Counted from the first letter of the stretch, positions 8,245 to 17,151 are shown. The stretch: DNA of 64,000 bases from Chloroflexota bacterium (GCA_019873645.1 JAIOAX010000010.1:1-64000), one strand, 5' to 3'. Numbers and translations: made by a program. The notes: a model not told the origin generated them from the letters alone.

Positions 8245-8883
8245 GTGAGCGCCGTTGTCCTCCCCATCCGCAGTCCGCAAGCTATTGCACGGGCTGTGAC
8301 CTTGCTCAAAGAAGGCCAACTCGTCATCATTCCTACCGACACCATCTACGGCATCGCTGCGTTTCCCGATAACCCCGAAGCCATCGCGCACCTTTACGAA
8401 GTGCGCGCGCGCGTCCCCGAACCGGCGTCGCCCTTTTTACTGGCCGATATGACTTGCATGGGGATGGTGGCCCGCGCTAACCATACTGCCTGGCGTTTGG
8501 CGCGCCATTTCTGGCCCGGCCCGTTGACGCTCATCCTGCCCCCGCATCCTGACTACCTGCCGGCTGTGCAGCGCACCATGCCCGTAGCGTTGCGCGTGCC
8601 GAATTTTCCGACACTGTTCCCACTTCTCGAAAGCATTGGTGGAGTTCTCTTCGTGAGCGGCGCCATCTGTTGTGGTGATCCCCCGGCGGTAACGGCGCAA
8701 GAAGCCGCTGCCCTGTTTGCCGAACAAGTGGCGCTGATCTTGGATGGAGGCAATGCGCCCTTTGGCGTCCCTTCGACCATCCTGGATTGCACGCCGGATA
8801 CGCCCAGGATTTTGCGCCATGGCGCCATCCCCGAAGATAAAATTTGGGAATTCCTGGCCCTGCATCCCGAGTCAAGACGGTGA
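8245..8883 (+). CDS. Sua5/YrdC/TsaC-like threonylcarbamoyl-AMP synthase
   Basis: 212 residues. TsaC makes threonylcarbamoyl-AMP for the t6A37 modification of ANN-decoding tRNAs. The family start 'GQLVIIPTDTIYGIAA' is clear, as are 'PGPLTLILP' and 'VALRVPNFP'. The K-x-R signature segment, usually like KxRP..KPL, reads 'VRARVPEPASPF' here, so the canonical Lys is replaced. It may be a diverged paralogue rather than the sole TsaC. The start is a GTG behind 'aagaggag'. Its stop overlaps the GTG start of the next gene. Confidence 0.85.
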   Translation: MSAVVLPIRSPQAIARAVTLLKEGQLVIIPTDTIYGIAAFPDNPEAIAHLYEVRARVPEPASPFLLADMTCMGMVARANHTAWRLARHFWPGPLTLILPPHPDYLPAVQRTMPVALRVPNFPTLFPLLESIGGVLFVSGAICCGDPPAVTAQEAAALFAEQVALILDGGNAPFGVPSTILDCTPDTPRILRHGAIPEDKIWEFLALHPESRR

Positions 8884-10757
8884 AACTCAGACACGGCCTC
8901 ATTCTGCTGGCGATTTTGTTGCTTGCTACCGGTCTGCGCTTCTATCGCCTGGACGCCCAATCTTTTTGGAACGATGAAGGCAACACCGCGCGGTTGGTCG
9001 AGCGCTCCATACCGTTGATCATCAAGGGCGCGGCCGGCGACATTCATCCTCCCGGCTATTACTTGTTGTTGCACCTTTGGCGCGCCTGTGTCGGCGAATC
9101 GGAGTTTGCGCTGCGTGGATTCTCGGCGCTGTGCGGCGTGCTTATGGTCGCCGTGGCTGCGGCAATAGGACGCTATGTCGGCGGATGGCGCACTGCGCTC
9201 GGTGCGGCGCTTCTTGTGGCCGTACATCCTCTCGCTATCTACTACAGCCAGGAAGCCCGGATGTATGCATTACTCGGCCTGGCTTCAGCATTGACGTTAC
9301 TTTTTAGTTTAAAGTTCACAGTCCAAAATCCAAAATCCAAAACCCAAAATCTCCCTACTCCCTACTCCCTCCTCCTTGCCTCTTCCATTGCCCTCGGCCT
9401 CTACACCCAATATGCCTATCTCTTCGTCCTGATAGGGCTGAATCTGGCCTTTGGTCTGGATTGGCTGTTGCGGCGTCCCCGGAACCGGCGACTCTTGGGG
9501 CAATGGATCGTGGCGCATCTGCTCGGCGGATTGGCTTTTTTGCCGTGGGCGCCGATTGCGTTGGGCGCGCGGGGCTGGCGTCCGCCGGATTTGAACTCGG
9601 CGCGGGCCGTTCAGGAGATTGCGCGTGCGTTGCTTGTGGGGATTACCTTGCCGGCCGGCAAGTCGCCTTATGTGTTTATCGTTGCCGCACTTTTGCTGCT
9701 GCTGGCGTTGACGGTACGCGCACGCTCGCGTTTTGCGGCATGGGCCGCGTTGAGCATGGCGTTTGTGCCACCGGTGTTGTTCATCGGCCTGGGCCTTTAC
9801 CGGCCGGCGTACCTCAAGTTTATGATGGTTGCGGTGGTTCCACTGGCCGTTGTGCTGGCCTTGCCGCTGATGCGCGCGCGTTCACAGATGGGAAAAATGC
9901 GCCACTGTCTGGCGGCTCTGCTTGCCCTGCCATTGCTGGGGATGCAGATAGCTTCCTTACAACATCTCTACACCGATCCTGCCTATGCCCGCGACGACTA
10001 TCGTGGATTAGCGGCGCGCATTGCCGCCGCAGCGCGTCCCGGCGACGCCATCCTGCTCAGCGCCCCGAATCAATGGGAAGTGTTCACTTATTATTATCGA
10101 GACCCCTTGCCGGTATATCCGGCGCCCTATCGTCCCGATCCAGCGGAAGCCTCCGCCTGGGTAGATGCGCTTGTGAACCGCCATGCGCGCCTGTTTGTCC
10201 TCTTTTGGGGTGACGCCGAATCCGATCCTCAGCGGTTGATCGAGCCATACCTGGCGCAGCACGCCTACAAGGCCGGCGATACGTGGATCAGCACGGTGCG
10301 CCTGGCGCTCTATGGAACGGCGTCCCTCCCTATAACCCCGACGACGGCGCTCGATGTTCGCCTGGGGGATACCATCGCTCTTGAAGGCTATGCTTTGCCG
10401 GAGACTATCTTTGCGCCCGGCGACATTGTCCCGTTGACGCTGTTCTGGCGTGCGGAGACCACGCCTGCGGAGCGGTATAAAGTTTTCGTCCACCTCATCA
10501 ACGTGGCGGGCGCGTTGGTGGCGCAGACCGACGCGGAACCGGTTGGCGGCTTTGGTCTCACGACGCTGTGGCAGCCGGGGGAACTCATTGTTGATCGGTA
10601 TGGCGTGCTTTTACCGGCGGACCTTGCCGCGGGCTCCTACCGTCTGCTTGTGGGGATGTACACTTTTGCCGGTGAACGTCTGCCGATCACCCAAAATGGG
10701 CAGGTACTGGGAGACGCCTTGCCGCTGGCGACGCTCACCGTGGCCATGCCACAATGA
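8880..10757 (+). CDS. GT-C fold glycosyltransferase (PMT_2/ArnT-like) with an in-frame repeat insertion
   Basis: 625 residues. Integral membrane sugar transferase that uses polyprenyl-phosphate sugars. After the first helix, 'FWNDEG' carries the DE motif of GT-C enzymes, then 'IHPPGYYLLLHLW' and 'YSQEARMYALLGL' are typical of the PMT_2 family. About ten hydrophobic helices precede a C-terminal soluble domain (about residues 480-625). The GTG start overlaps the preceding stop (GTGA). Residues about 142-166 ('KFTVQNPKSKTQNLPTPYS') are encoded by heptad repeats found elsewhere only between genes and sit beside a membrane helix. Enzyme activity is therefore plausible but uncertain. The 3' end overlaps the convergent gene by 23 bp. 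Confidence 0.87.
   Translation: MKLRHGLILLAILLLATGLRFYRLDAQSFWNDEGNTARLVERSIPLIIKGAAGDIHPPGYYLLLHLWRACVGESEFALRGFSALCGVLMVAVAAAIGRYVGGWRTALGAALLVAVHPLAIYYSQEARMYALLGLASALTLLFSLKFTVQNPKSKTQNLPTPYSLLLASSIALGLYTQYAYLFVLIGLNLAFGLDWLLRRPRNRRLLGQWIVAHLLGGLAFLPWAPIALGARGWRPPDLNSARAVQEIARALLVGITLPAGKSPYVFIVAALLLLLALTVRARSRFAAWAALSMAFVPPVLFIGLGLYRPAYLKFMMVAVVPLAVVLALPLMRARSQMGKMRHCLAALLALPLLGMQIASLQHLYTDPAYARDDYRGLAARIAAAARPGDAILLSAPNQWEVFTYYYRDPLPVYPAPYRPDPAEASAWVDALVNRHARLFVLFWGDAESDPQRLIEPYLAQHAYKAGDTWISTVRLALYGTASLPITPTTALDVRLGDTIALEGYALPETIFAPGDIVPLTLFWRAETTPAERYKVFVHLINVAGALVAQTDAEPVGGFGLTTLWQPGELIVDRYGVLLPADLAAGSYRLLVGMYTFAGERLPITQNGQVLGDALPLATLTVAMPQ
9323..9375. repeat. Heptad repeats inside a coding sequence
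   Basis: Four CCAAAAT-type heptads (9323-9350) are followed by three CTCCCTA-type heptads (9351-9372). They lie in frame inside the GT-C gene. Both unit types resemble the intergenic short tandem repeats of this window. Confidence 0.85.
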
Positions 10758-11595
10758 CCGCCGGCACCGTCGTCAACGAATCAATCATCGCTGCGTGGGG
10801 AATCCACAATCCTGAAGAAGTCCCGCCGTCCAGGTTGAGCGCAATATCCACATCCAGGTCGGCTTCTGCGAGCCAGGTTGCCAGCGCGTGCAGGCTGAAG
10901 AACCCACGTGGCGCAATCAGTACCAAAATACGCCCGCTGCGATCCTGCGCCACGCCCGTGCGCCGCGCCGGGCGGCCATCATCGGCGTCGGCGGGGAAGC
11001 CCATCACCCCGCCGGGTTTGACCAGCACCGGGAAACACTGCACCGCTTCGCGCAGCGGTTCGGTCGGATCGTAGGGCCAGACGCGCAGCCAGCGCACGCT
11101 GACCGCGCCGGCATCCGTCACCGCGAACATGCCGGCGAAGTCGTCGTAAGGCGTCCCGAAAACCTCGTGGTTGCTGATCGTCAGTCCGGTGACGTGGTAG
11201 GCTTCGGTGAAGTATCCGGCATTGACCACCAACGCCGCGCCGGTTTGCAGCGCCCACGCGCTCACTGTGGCCGGTGCGCCCGGCGCGTACAGCACGCGGA
11301 ATGTCACGGCGGCCGGCTCAAGGCGCGCGACGGTCACGCGCTCCACATTTGCTCCAACGGCGACATTGAGGCTGCGCACCTCGATTCCCGGTTGGAGCTT
11401 CTGCCAGCCGGTATCTTCCGGCAGCGGCGTCGCCGTAGGAGGACTGACCGGCGTAGCGGTCGCCGTGGGCGATGCGGTTGCCGTTGGGGTGGATGCCGGT
11501 GTTGGCGTGAAAGTCGGCGCATTGCACGCCGGCATCAACACCAGGCCGACGCACAACCAGAGCACAAGCCATTTCCTTGCCATGGTTGCCATCAT
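10735..11595 (-). CDS. Phosphodiester glycosidase (NAGPA) family lipoprotein
   Basis: About 286 residues from the first ATG of a small cluster (11595, 11592, 11583). The N-terminus is a lipoprotein signal: basic 'MARKW', hydrophobic core, lipobox 'LMPAC'. A Thr/Pro-rich linker (about 30 residues of PTxTxT) follows, then the NAGPA domain with 'VVNAGYFTEA', 'TGVAQDRSGRILVLI' and 'ALNLDGGTSSGLW' (the conserved NLDGGGS-type loop). The family hydrolyses phosphodiester-linked sugars, for example on glycoconjugates, outside the membrane. It converges on the GT-C gene, so a joint cell-surface role is possible but inferred. The exact start is uncertain. Confidence 0.85.
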   Translation of the reverse strand: MMATMARKWLVLWLCVGLVLMPACNAPTFTPTPASTPTATASPTATATPVSPPTATPLPEDTGWQKLQPGIEVRSLNVAVGANVERVTVARLEPAAVTFRVLYAPGAPATVSAWALQTGAALVVNAGYFTEAYHVTGLTISNHEVFGTPYDDFAGMFAVTDAGAVSVRWLRVWPYDPTEPLREAVQCFPVLVKPGGVMGFPADADDGRPARRTGVAQDRSGRILVLIAPRGFFSLHALATWLAEADLDVDIALNLDGGTSSGLWIPHAAMIDSLTTVPAVIVAWPR

Positions 11596-11627
11596 ACCGC
11601 AGATTTGTGATTTTGTGATTTCGAGGC

Positions 11628-11655
11628 TTGACAACTCCCCTGCTTATGGCATAAT
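11628..11655 (+). promoter_or_regulatory. Promoter of the ileS T-box leader
   Basis: TTGACA (11628-11633), 16-bp spacer, CATAAT (11650-11655). It lies divergent from the NAGPA lipoprotein gene; transcription would start near 11662 and read into the T-box. Confidence 0.75.
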
Positions 11656-11661
11656 TTCTTC

Positions 11662-12032
11662 TGTAACGGCGTTGATGGAGACGAGTACGCGCAGGAAGCC
11701 GCTTCAGCGAATTCGGGGAAGTGTGAGCCGAGTGCAAGAGCCGGCGCGGAAAATCCCTCCGGAGCTGCCTGCCGAAAAATCAGGGAGTAGGGAGTAGGGA
11801 GTAGGTTTGAGGCATAAAATCATATCTTAATCCCCAATCACTAATCCCCAATCACTAATCCCCAATCCCCAATCACTGATTGAGTAGACCAGGCCGGGTT
11901 TGCCGCCCGTTATCCATGGCCCGGCGGTGATGGCCGTCGAAATGAGGGGTTCCCATTGGGGAACAACCAGGGTGGTACCGCGAGAGCTTGAGGCACGCTC
12001 CCGTCCCTGTGGGGATGGGAGCGTGTTTGTTA
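11662..12032 (+). promoter_or_regulatory. T-box leader, isoleucine specific
   Basis: A T-box riboswitch, which reads uncharged tRNA and lets transcription pass when the amino acid is scarce. The basal stem I shows the 'acgagta' (AGTA) motif at its 5' side; the opposite specifier loop carries ATC (11753-11755), an Ile codon. The antiterminator has the conserved 'agggtggtaccgcg' (11969-11982). The terminator is a 14-bp stem (arms about 11994-12007 and 12012-12025) followed by TTTGTT. Between stem I and the antiterminator lie heptad repeats (11782-11804 and 11829-11880). The expected target, ileS, starts only at 12775, beyond an antisense toxin-antitoxin remnant. Confidence 0.92.
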
Positions 12033-12055
12033 CTTGGGCTTCAGTTTCGAGAGCC

Positions 12056-12428
12056 CTAGACGGCAAGTTGCGACCTTACAAATTGAAGAAATTCCCGTAG
12101 TGCCGTTTCAGGATTATCAGAGATGGTGCTAGGCTCAATTGCGTCTTCTGCACCATTGTGGAAGTGTTTGGGGAACGTCGGCATATCAGGATGGTCTGGC
12201 GCATTGTCATGACGGTGAAGCAATCCTCGCACGGCGCGTTGTTCCCAATGGTAGGAGTATCACATCAAATCAGGGCTGAGCCAGACATCAATGAAAGTCC
12301 TGTCACGGACGAAGAGGCGTAGTTTCAGGGGGCGTGGCTGCACGGCGGTAAACGAGCTGATGATCCGTGATGACATCGCCAAACTCGGTCAAGGCGATGT
12401 GCGCCAATGTTTCGTACACGCTCTTCAT
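12056..12428 (-). pseudogene. TumE-like (DUF6516) toxin remnant
   Basis: Reading the minus strand from an ATG overlapping the antitoxin stop (ATGA), the protein begins 'MKSVYETLAHIALTEFGDVI' and ends 'ALREFLQFVRSQLAV'. The middle matches the TumE/DUF6516 pattern ('LRLFVRDRTFIDVWLSPD', 'YSYHWEQRA', 'HRHDNAPDHPDMPTFPKHFH'). Two lesions break it: a frameshift near 12330 and an in-frame TGA at 12260-12262. It is therefore dead. It lies antisense to any transcript running from the T-box to ileS. Family assignment is from pattern memory, not a search. Confidence 0.7.
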
Positions 12429-12709
12429 TGCTCAAGTGCATCCAGGAGCGCCTGTAAATGGCTAAAATAGGCCTCTAACTGCTCCCATTCTATCGCTTCT
12501 TCCCAGGCCGGGTGGCTGTAAATCTCGCCGCGTTCGATTCTGACGCGCAAATCTGCTGATGAGCGTGCACCGTACCGGTCTTGCAAATCGGCGATGTCCA
12601 TCTGCACAGCGCGTTTTTCGCGGTCCAGGTATGAGGCCAGACTGCGTTGAATCAGGTCTTCTGGTGAGAGGCGTAGTTGTTGAGCAATTGTGTTGACTAG
12701 AATCGTCAT
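12425..12709 (-). CDS. Putative antitoxin partner of the TumE-like remnant
   Basis: 94 residues, intact. It begins 'MTILVNTIAQQLRLSPEDL', a segment typical of small antitoxin-like proteins that precede type II toxins, then a helical region rich in Arg/Asp and a C-terminal 'LQALLDALEQ'. The stop overlaps the ATG of the toxin remnant (ATGA), the usual translational coupling of a two-gene module. Its toxin is broken, so the gene is probably a neutral survivor. It sits between the T-box and ileS in opposite orientation. Confidence 0.6.
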   Translation of the reverse strand: MTILVNTIAQQLRLSPEDLIQRSLASYLDREKRAVQMDIADLQDRYGARSSADLRVRIERGEIYSHPAWEEAIEWEQLEAYFSHLQALLDALEQ

Positions 12710-12774
12710 AATTCCCTCCGACTATAAGGTTGGGTCGGCTTATAGATCATTATATCACGGCTGAGGAGAAAATC

Positions 12775-15700
12775 ATGTTTAAACCAGTACCAACCCAGGT
12801 TGATTTTATCGCACAAGAACACGACATCCTGAAGTTCTGGGATGAAACCAGGGCATTTCAGAAACTCAATGCCCTGCGCCAGGGCGGGCCGCGCTGGTCG
12901 TTCATTGACGGCCCGATCACAGCGAATAACCCTATGGGGGTCCATCATGGCTGGGGACGCTCCTACAAGGACCTCTGGCAGCGTTATTGGGCTATGCGCG
13001 GCTATCAGGAACGCTATCAAAACGGTTTCGATTGCCAGGGACTGTGGGTCGAAGTCGAGGTAGAAAAGGAGAAGGGGTTCAAAACCAAGCGCGACATTGA
13101 AACCTATGGTCTGGCGCCCTTTGTTCTGGAATGTAAGGCGCGCGTGCTGCGCCAGGCCGCCAAACAAACCGAGCAATCCATTCGCCTGGGCTACTGGATG
13201 GATTGGAACGATCCGGCGACCCTGCGTTGGTTGGCGGATAAGCTGCTTGAAAATCCGGCGCAGGTGGTGACGCTGAACGGCCCCCATGGCCCCATCACCG
13301 GCACTGTCGAACAAGTGGTGGGACGCCTGGGCATGCCGGAAATCGGCGGTTCCTATTTCACCTTCGCCACCGAAAACAACTACACGATCTGGACTTTCCT
13401 TAAAAAGGTTTGGGAGCGCGGCTGGCTCTATAAAGGCCACGACGTGATGCCCTGGTGTCCGCGCTGTGAAACCGGCATCAGTCAGCATGAGATCGTCACC
13501 GACGGCTACGCCGAGTTGACGCACGACGCGCCTGTTCTGCGTTTCCCCTTGCGTGGGCGCGAGCGTGAGGCATTGCTCGTCTGGACGACGACGCCGTGGA
13601 CGCTCACCAGCAACGTCGCTGCGGCCGTAGGCCCGGAGCTAACTTACGTGAAAGTGCGAACGCAGGACGGCTGGACGTATTATCTGGCCGAGGGCACACT
13701 TTCCACTATCATCAAAGGGAAATATGAGGTGCTTGAACATCTCAAGGGCGCCGAGATGGTCGGCTGGGAGTATGATGGCCCCTTCGATGAGCTGCCCGCC
13801 GTGCAAGCCATGAATGTCCCGGCGTTCCACCGGGTCATTCCCTGGGATGCCGTCGGTGAGGTTGAAGGGACGGGCATCGTCCATATTGCGCCGGGTTGTG
13901 GCGCGGAGGACTTTGCCTTGGGGAAGGAGTTCGGGTTGCCGGGGCCGGCGCCTTTAGCCGAGGATGGCATGTTCCTTGAAGGATTCGGTTGGTTGACCGG
14001 ACGCCATGTCCACGAAGTGGCCCATGACATTTTCCACAACCTGGAAGATAAAGGGCTGCTTTACCGTGTGGACGCCTACACGCACCGCTATCCGGTCTGC
14101 TGGCGCTGTGCCACCCCGCTGGTATTCCGGCTGGTGGACGAATGGTTTATCAACATGGGCGAACTGTATGACAAACCGCGCGAGGAGGTCACGGCGGAAG
14201 AAAAAGCGCGCAGCCTGCGCTACCAGATTATGGATGTGGTGGATCAGATTCAGTGGATCCCCGAATTCGGCTACTCCCGCGAGATGGACTGGTTGCGCAA
14301 TATGCACGATTGGATGATTTCCAAGAAACGCTACTGGGGACTGGCATTGCCGATTTGGGTGTGCGATAATCGGGATTGCGAGCACTTTGAGGTCATCGGC
14401 GATGAGGATGAACTGCGCGCGCGTGCTATCGCCGGGTGGGATGTCTTCGAGGGGCACACGCCGCACCGTCCCTACATTGACGCCGTCAAGATTGCCTGTC
14501 CCAAGTGCGGCAGGACGATGTCGCGCATCGCCGATGTGGGCAATCCGTGGCTCGACGCCGGCAGCGTGGCTTACTCCACCACGCGCTATCGCACCGACCG
14601 CGAATACTGGAAACAGTGGGTGCCGGCCAACTGGATCAGCGAATCGTTTCCGGGCCAGTTCCGCAACTGGTTCTACAGCCTCATCACCATGAGCACTGTC
14701 TTCGAGCAGATTCCACCGGCGAAAATCGTCCACGGCTACTCGACGCTGTTTGCGGAGGATGGCCGTCCCATGCACAAATCGCTGGGGAACGCCATCTGGT
14801 TCGATGAGGCCGCCGAAAATATGGGCGTGGACACCATGCGCTGGCTCTTCATGAACCAGCCCCTCGACCAAAACCTGCTGTTCGGCTATCACCGCGCCGA
14901 TGAAACGCGCCGCCGCTTCATCATCCCCCTGTGGAATACCTACGCCTTCTTCGTCACCTACGCGCGCATTGACGAGTGGACGCCGCCCGCCGAGTTGTTG
15001 GAGAATCCTTGCCGCTATGAGGAGGGGCAGCCCAATCTCTGGGCCCCCTGGACAGAAGCCGCGACGCCCACTGTGTTGGACAAATGGATTATCGCCCGGC
15101 TGCGTGAGACGGTCATCGCTATGACGGAAGGGTACGAGACCTACATCCCGCTGAAAGTCGCGCAGCCCGCCGAAGCCTTCCTGGACGACCTGAGCAACTG
15201 GTACGTCCGCCGCAGTCGCCGCCGTTTCTGGGCGTCGCGCGGCGCGAGCGTCGCTTCCGACGCTGACAAAGAGGCCGCTTACCAGACGCTCTATACTGTG
15301 CTGGTGACGTTTGCCAAGCTGCTTGCGCCGGTGCTGCCGTTTATGACGGAGGTAATGTATCAGAATCTCGTGCGCGCTGTGGACCCTGCCGCGCCGGAAA
15401 GTATCCACCATTGTCTGATTCCGACTGCTGAACCGTTGGACGCGGCGGAACGCATCCTGACAGAGGCAATGGCTGCTGTGCGTCAAGCGGCGACGCTGGG
15501 ACATTCCGTGCGCGCCGGCAATAACCTCAAAGTACGCCAACCGTTGCGGCAGGCGCTCATTGCCGCCGATCCGCGCCGGCGCAATGCGCTGAGCCAGTTG
15601 CTCGATCTGCTGGCCGATGAGTTAAACGTCAAAGACATCGCTTTTGTCGCCGAAGAAGGCGAGCTGGTCGAATACAAGCTGCTTCCGCTGAACCGTGTGC

Positions 15701-16209
15701 TTGGCCCGAAGTTCGGGCAGCGTTTCCCCTTGATCCGCAAGGCGTTGGAAAAAGTGGAGGCAGCGCGCGCCGTCGCTCAACTGCATGCCGGTCAGCCGTT
15801 GTCGCTGAAGCTGGATGACGGCAGTGAAGCCGCGTTGCTGCCTGAAGAAGTGCTGGTCCAAAGTCACGCGCGCGCGGGCTATGGCGTTGCCGGCGAAGGC
15901 GGTCTGGTTGTGGCGCTGGATACCGTCGTGACGCCAGAGCTGGAGCAGGAAGGGCTGGCCCGCGAAGTCGTGCGCCGCATCCAGGATTTGCGCAAGCAGG
16001 CGGATTACCAGCTTACCGATCGGATCATCGTCCAGTACAAAGCCGCGGGCAAGCTGGCAGAGGCCATCGCTGCGCAGCGGGAACTGATCGCCGGCGAGGT
16101 GCTGGCCGAAGCCCTGGAGGCCGCTGCGGCGCCGGCGGGCGATAAGGTGCTCGAAGATACGGTGGATGATGAACCGCTTGTTCTGGCGGTCAAGCGGGTT
16201 GTGCTATAA
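12775..16209 (+). CDS. ileS: Isoleucyl-tRNA synthetase, divergent type
   Basis: 1144 residues. Class I synthetase charging tRNA-Ile, with catalytic core, CP1 editing domain, and C-terminal anticodon-binding region. The ATG at 12775 follows 'ctgaggagaa' and gives 'MFKPVPTQVDFIAQEHDILK'. The HIGH motif reads HHGW (residues 57-60, in 'ANNPMGVHHGWGR') and the KMSKS loop reads 'MHKSLGN' (about residues 666-672). Both are atypical but occur together in one lineage of bacterial IleRS. Editing-site 'VWTTTPWTLTSN' is present, as is a zinc-type 'VCDNRDCEHF'. Expected to be controlled by the Ile T-box, but 743 bp of remnant DNA intervene. Confidence 0.95.
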   Translation: MFKPVPTQVDFIAQEHDILKFWDETRAFQKLNALRQGGPRWSFIDGPITANNPMGVHHGWGRSYKDLWQRYWAMRGYQERYQNGFDCQGLWVEVEVEKEKGFKTKRDIETYGLAPFVLECKARVLRQAAKQTEQSIRLGYWMDWNDPATLRWLADKLLENPAQVVTLNGPHGPITGTVEQVVGRLGMPEIGGSYFTFATENNYTIWTFLKKVWERGWLYKGHDVMPWCPRCETGISQHEIVTDGYAELTHDAPVLRFPLRGREREALLVWTTTPWTLTSNVAAAVGPELTYVKVRTQDGWTYYLAEGTLSTIIKGKYEVLEHLKGAEMVGWEYDGPFDELPAVQAMNVPAFHRVIPWDAVGEVEGTGIVHIAPGCGAEDFALGKEFGLPGPAPLAEDGMFLEGFGWLTGRHVHEVAHDIFHNLEDKGLLYRVDAYTHRYPVCWRCATPLVFRLVDEWFINMGELYDKPREEVTAEEKARSLRYQIMDVVDQIQWIPEFGYSREMDWLRNMHDWMISKKRYWGLALPIWVCDNRDCEHFEVIGDEDELRARAIAGWDVFEGHTPHRPYIDAVKIACPKCGRTMSRIADVGNPWLDAGSVAYSTTRYRTDREYWKQWVPANWISESFPGQFRNWFYSLITMSTVFEQIPPAKIVHGYSTLFAEDGRPMHKSLGNAIWFDEAAENMGVDTMRWLFMNQPLDQNLLFGYHRADETRRRFIIPLWNTYAFFVTYARIDEWTPPAELLENPCRYEEGQPNLWAPWTEAATPTVLDKWIIARLRETVIAMTEGYETYIPLKVAQPAEAFLDDLSNWYVRRSRRRFWASRGASVASDADKEAAYQTLYTVLVTFAKLLAPVLPFMTEVMYQNLVRAVDPAAPESIHHCLIPTAEPLDAAERILTEAMAAVRQAATLGHSVRAGNNLKVRQPLRQALIAADPRRRNALSQLLDLLADELNVKDIAFVAEEGELVEYKLLPLNRVLGPKFGQRFPLIRKALEKVEAARAVAQLHAGQPLSLKLDDGSEAALLPEEVLVQSHARAGYGVAGEGGLVVALDTVVTPELEQEGLAREVVRRIQDLRKQADYQLTDRIIVQYKAAGKLAEAIAAQRELIAGEVLAEALEAAAAPAGDKVLEDTVDDEPLVLAVKRVVL

Positions 16210-16286
16210 TGGATTTAAGCAGGGCGACTTAAATTAGCTCGTGTTTAGCGCCGCGCTATGGAGATTGTAGTTGAGGAGGGTTTGAT

Positions 16287-16592
16287 ATGCTGCCAGAAAA
16301 TGTCACACGTCAACAGGTGGTTGAGTTGGTGATGACTTTGCCTGCTGACCGCCTGATGAGCGTTTATGATTTTGTGCGCTTTATCCAATCCCACCCGTTG
16401 GAGACTGCTTCAAGTACAGACCTTTTTGGTGAGACCGCTGATGAAGTACGCGCCGATGAAGAGCAATGGGCGCAACAATTTGCTGCGTCGCGCAAAGAAT
16501 TGCGGGCAATGGCACGTGCTGCCGCCGCCGATTATCGTGCTGGCAAAACTCGCCCATTGGAATTCACACCTGAGGGCCAGCCTGTTCGATGA
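16287..16592 (+). CDS. Putative type II antitoxin
   Basis: 101 residues behind 'tgaggagg'. An N-terminal helical segment 'VTRQQVVELVMTLPADRLMS' is followed by an acidic middle and a C-terminal 'AAADYRAGKTRPLEF', the layout of antitoxins that pair with RelE/ParE-like toxins. Its stop overlaps the ATG of the toxin remnant at 16589 (ATGA). It is intact although the toxin carries a nonsense codon. Confidence 0.65.
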   Translation: MLPENVTRQQVVELVMTLPADRLMSVYDFVRFIQSHPLETASSTDLFGETADEVRADEEQWAQQFAASRKELRAMARAAAADYRAGKTRPLEFTPEGQPVR

Positions 16593-16858
16593 AATCGCAC
16601 GCAACAGCACAGTTCTGGTAATGTTATGACGCCTTGCCGCAAGAGGTTCAGCAAAATGCTAACCGGGCTTACCGGTTATGGCAGAGTAATCCGCGTCATC
16701 CTGGTTTGCAATTTAAGCGCGTTGATTCTCAAGACCCAATCTATTCAGTCCGTGTGGGCAAAAAATATCGCGCCCTGGGCTGGTTGGAAAACGATGTCAT
16801 TATCTGGTTTTGGATTGGCAACCACGCTGAATACGATGCATGGCTGAAGCAACGGTAA
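16589..16858 (+). pseudogene. RelE/ParE-like toxin with early nonsense codon
   Basis: From the ATG at 16589 the frame reads 'MKSHATAQFW', then TAA at 16619-16621, then continues in the same frame 'CYDALPQEVQQNANRAYRLW' to 'GNHAEYDAWLKQR'. The downstream part ('FKRVDSQDPIYSVRVGKKYR', 'LGWLENDVIIWFWIG') is the usual ParE/RelE-like cytotoxin pattern. Only one base change separates it from an open gene. Restart at the TTG codon at 16634 is conceivable but has no good ribosome site, so I call it inactivated. Confidence 0.75.
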
Positions 16859-17151
16859 ATGCTACATTCATTATGCATACTCTGCGGGTATTACGTGAAC
16901 GTTGGGATATGCCCGAAGAAGACGAAACGCGGCTGTTGCGCCAGTTGACCGTTCACGAGAGTGTGCAGCAGTGGCTGGAGTTGCAGCGCGCGTTTGAACA
17001 TCAACTCCAGGAAACCGAGGCGTTGTTTGGCCCGGAGCGTCGGGCGGCCCTGGCGCAGTTGCAGGCCAGGTTACGGCGTTTTGCGGAATGGCAGAAAGAG
17101 CATGGAGAATCTGTTACAATCCCTGCGGACGCTTCAGCAGCGGCTGAGTGA
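16840..17151 (+). CDS. Small helical protein paired with a nucleotidyltransferase
   Basis: 103 residues, mostly charged helix ('FEHQLQETEALFGPERRAAL', 'LQARLRRFAEWQKEHGES'). No family recognised. It starts inside the 3' end of the toxin remnant and overlaps the next gene by 50 bp, a compact two-gene arrangement like that of AbiEi/AbiEii or MenA/MenT modules. It could be the antitoxin or accessory partner of the downstream nucleotidyltransferase; this is inferred from position only. Confidence 0.55.
   Translation: MAEATVNATFIMHTLRVLRERWDMPEEDETRLLRQLTVHESVQQWLELQRAFEHQLQETEALFGPERRAALAQLQARLRRFAEWQKEHGESVTIPADASAAAE

Noticed and set aside
13954..15540. Long minus-strand frame opposite ileS (528 codons)
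   Set aside because: Shadow of the GC-rich ileS gene; the composition is Arg/His/Gly-rich nonsense without family motifs.
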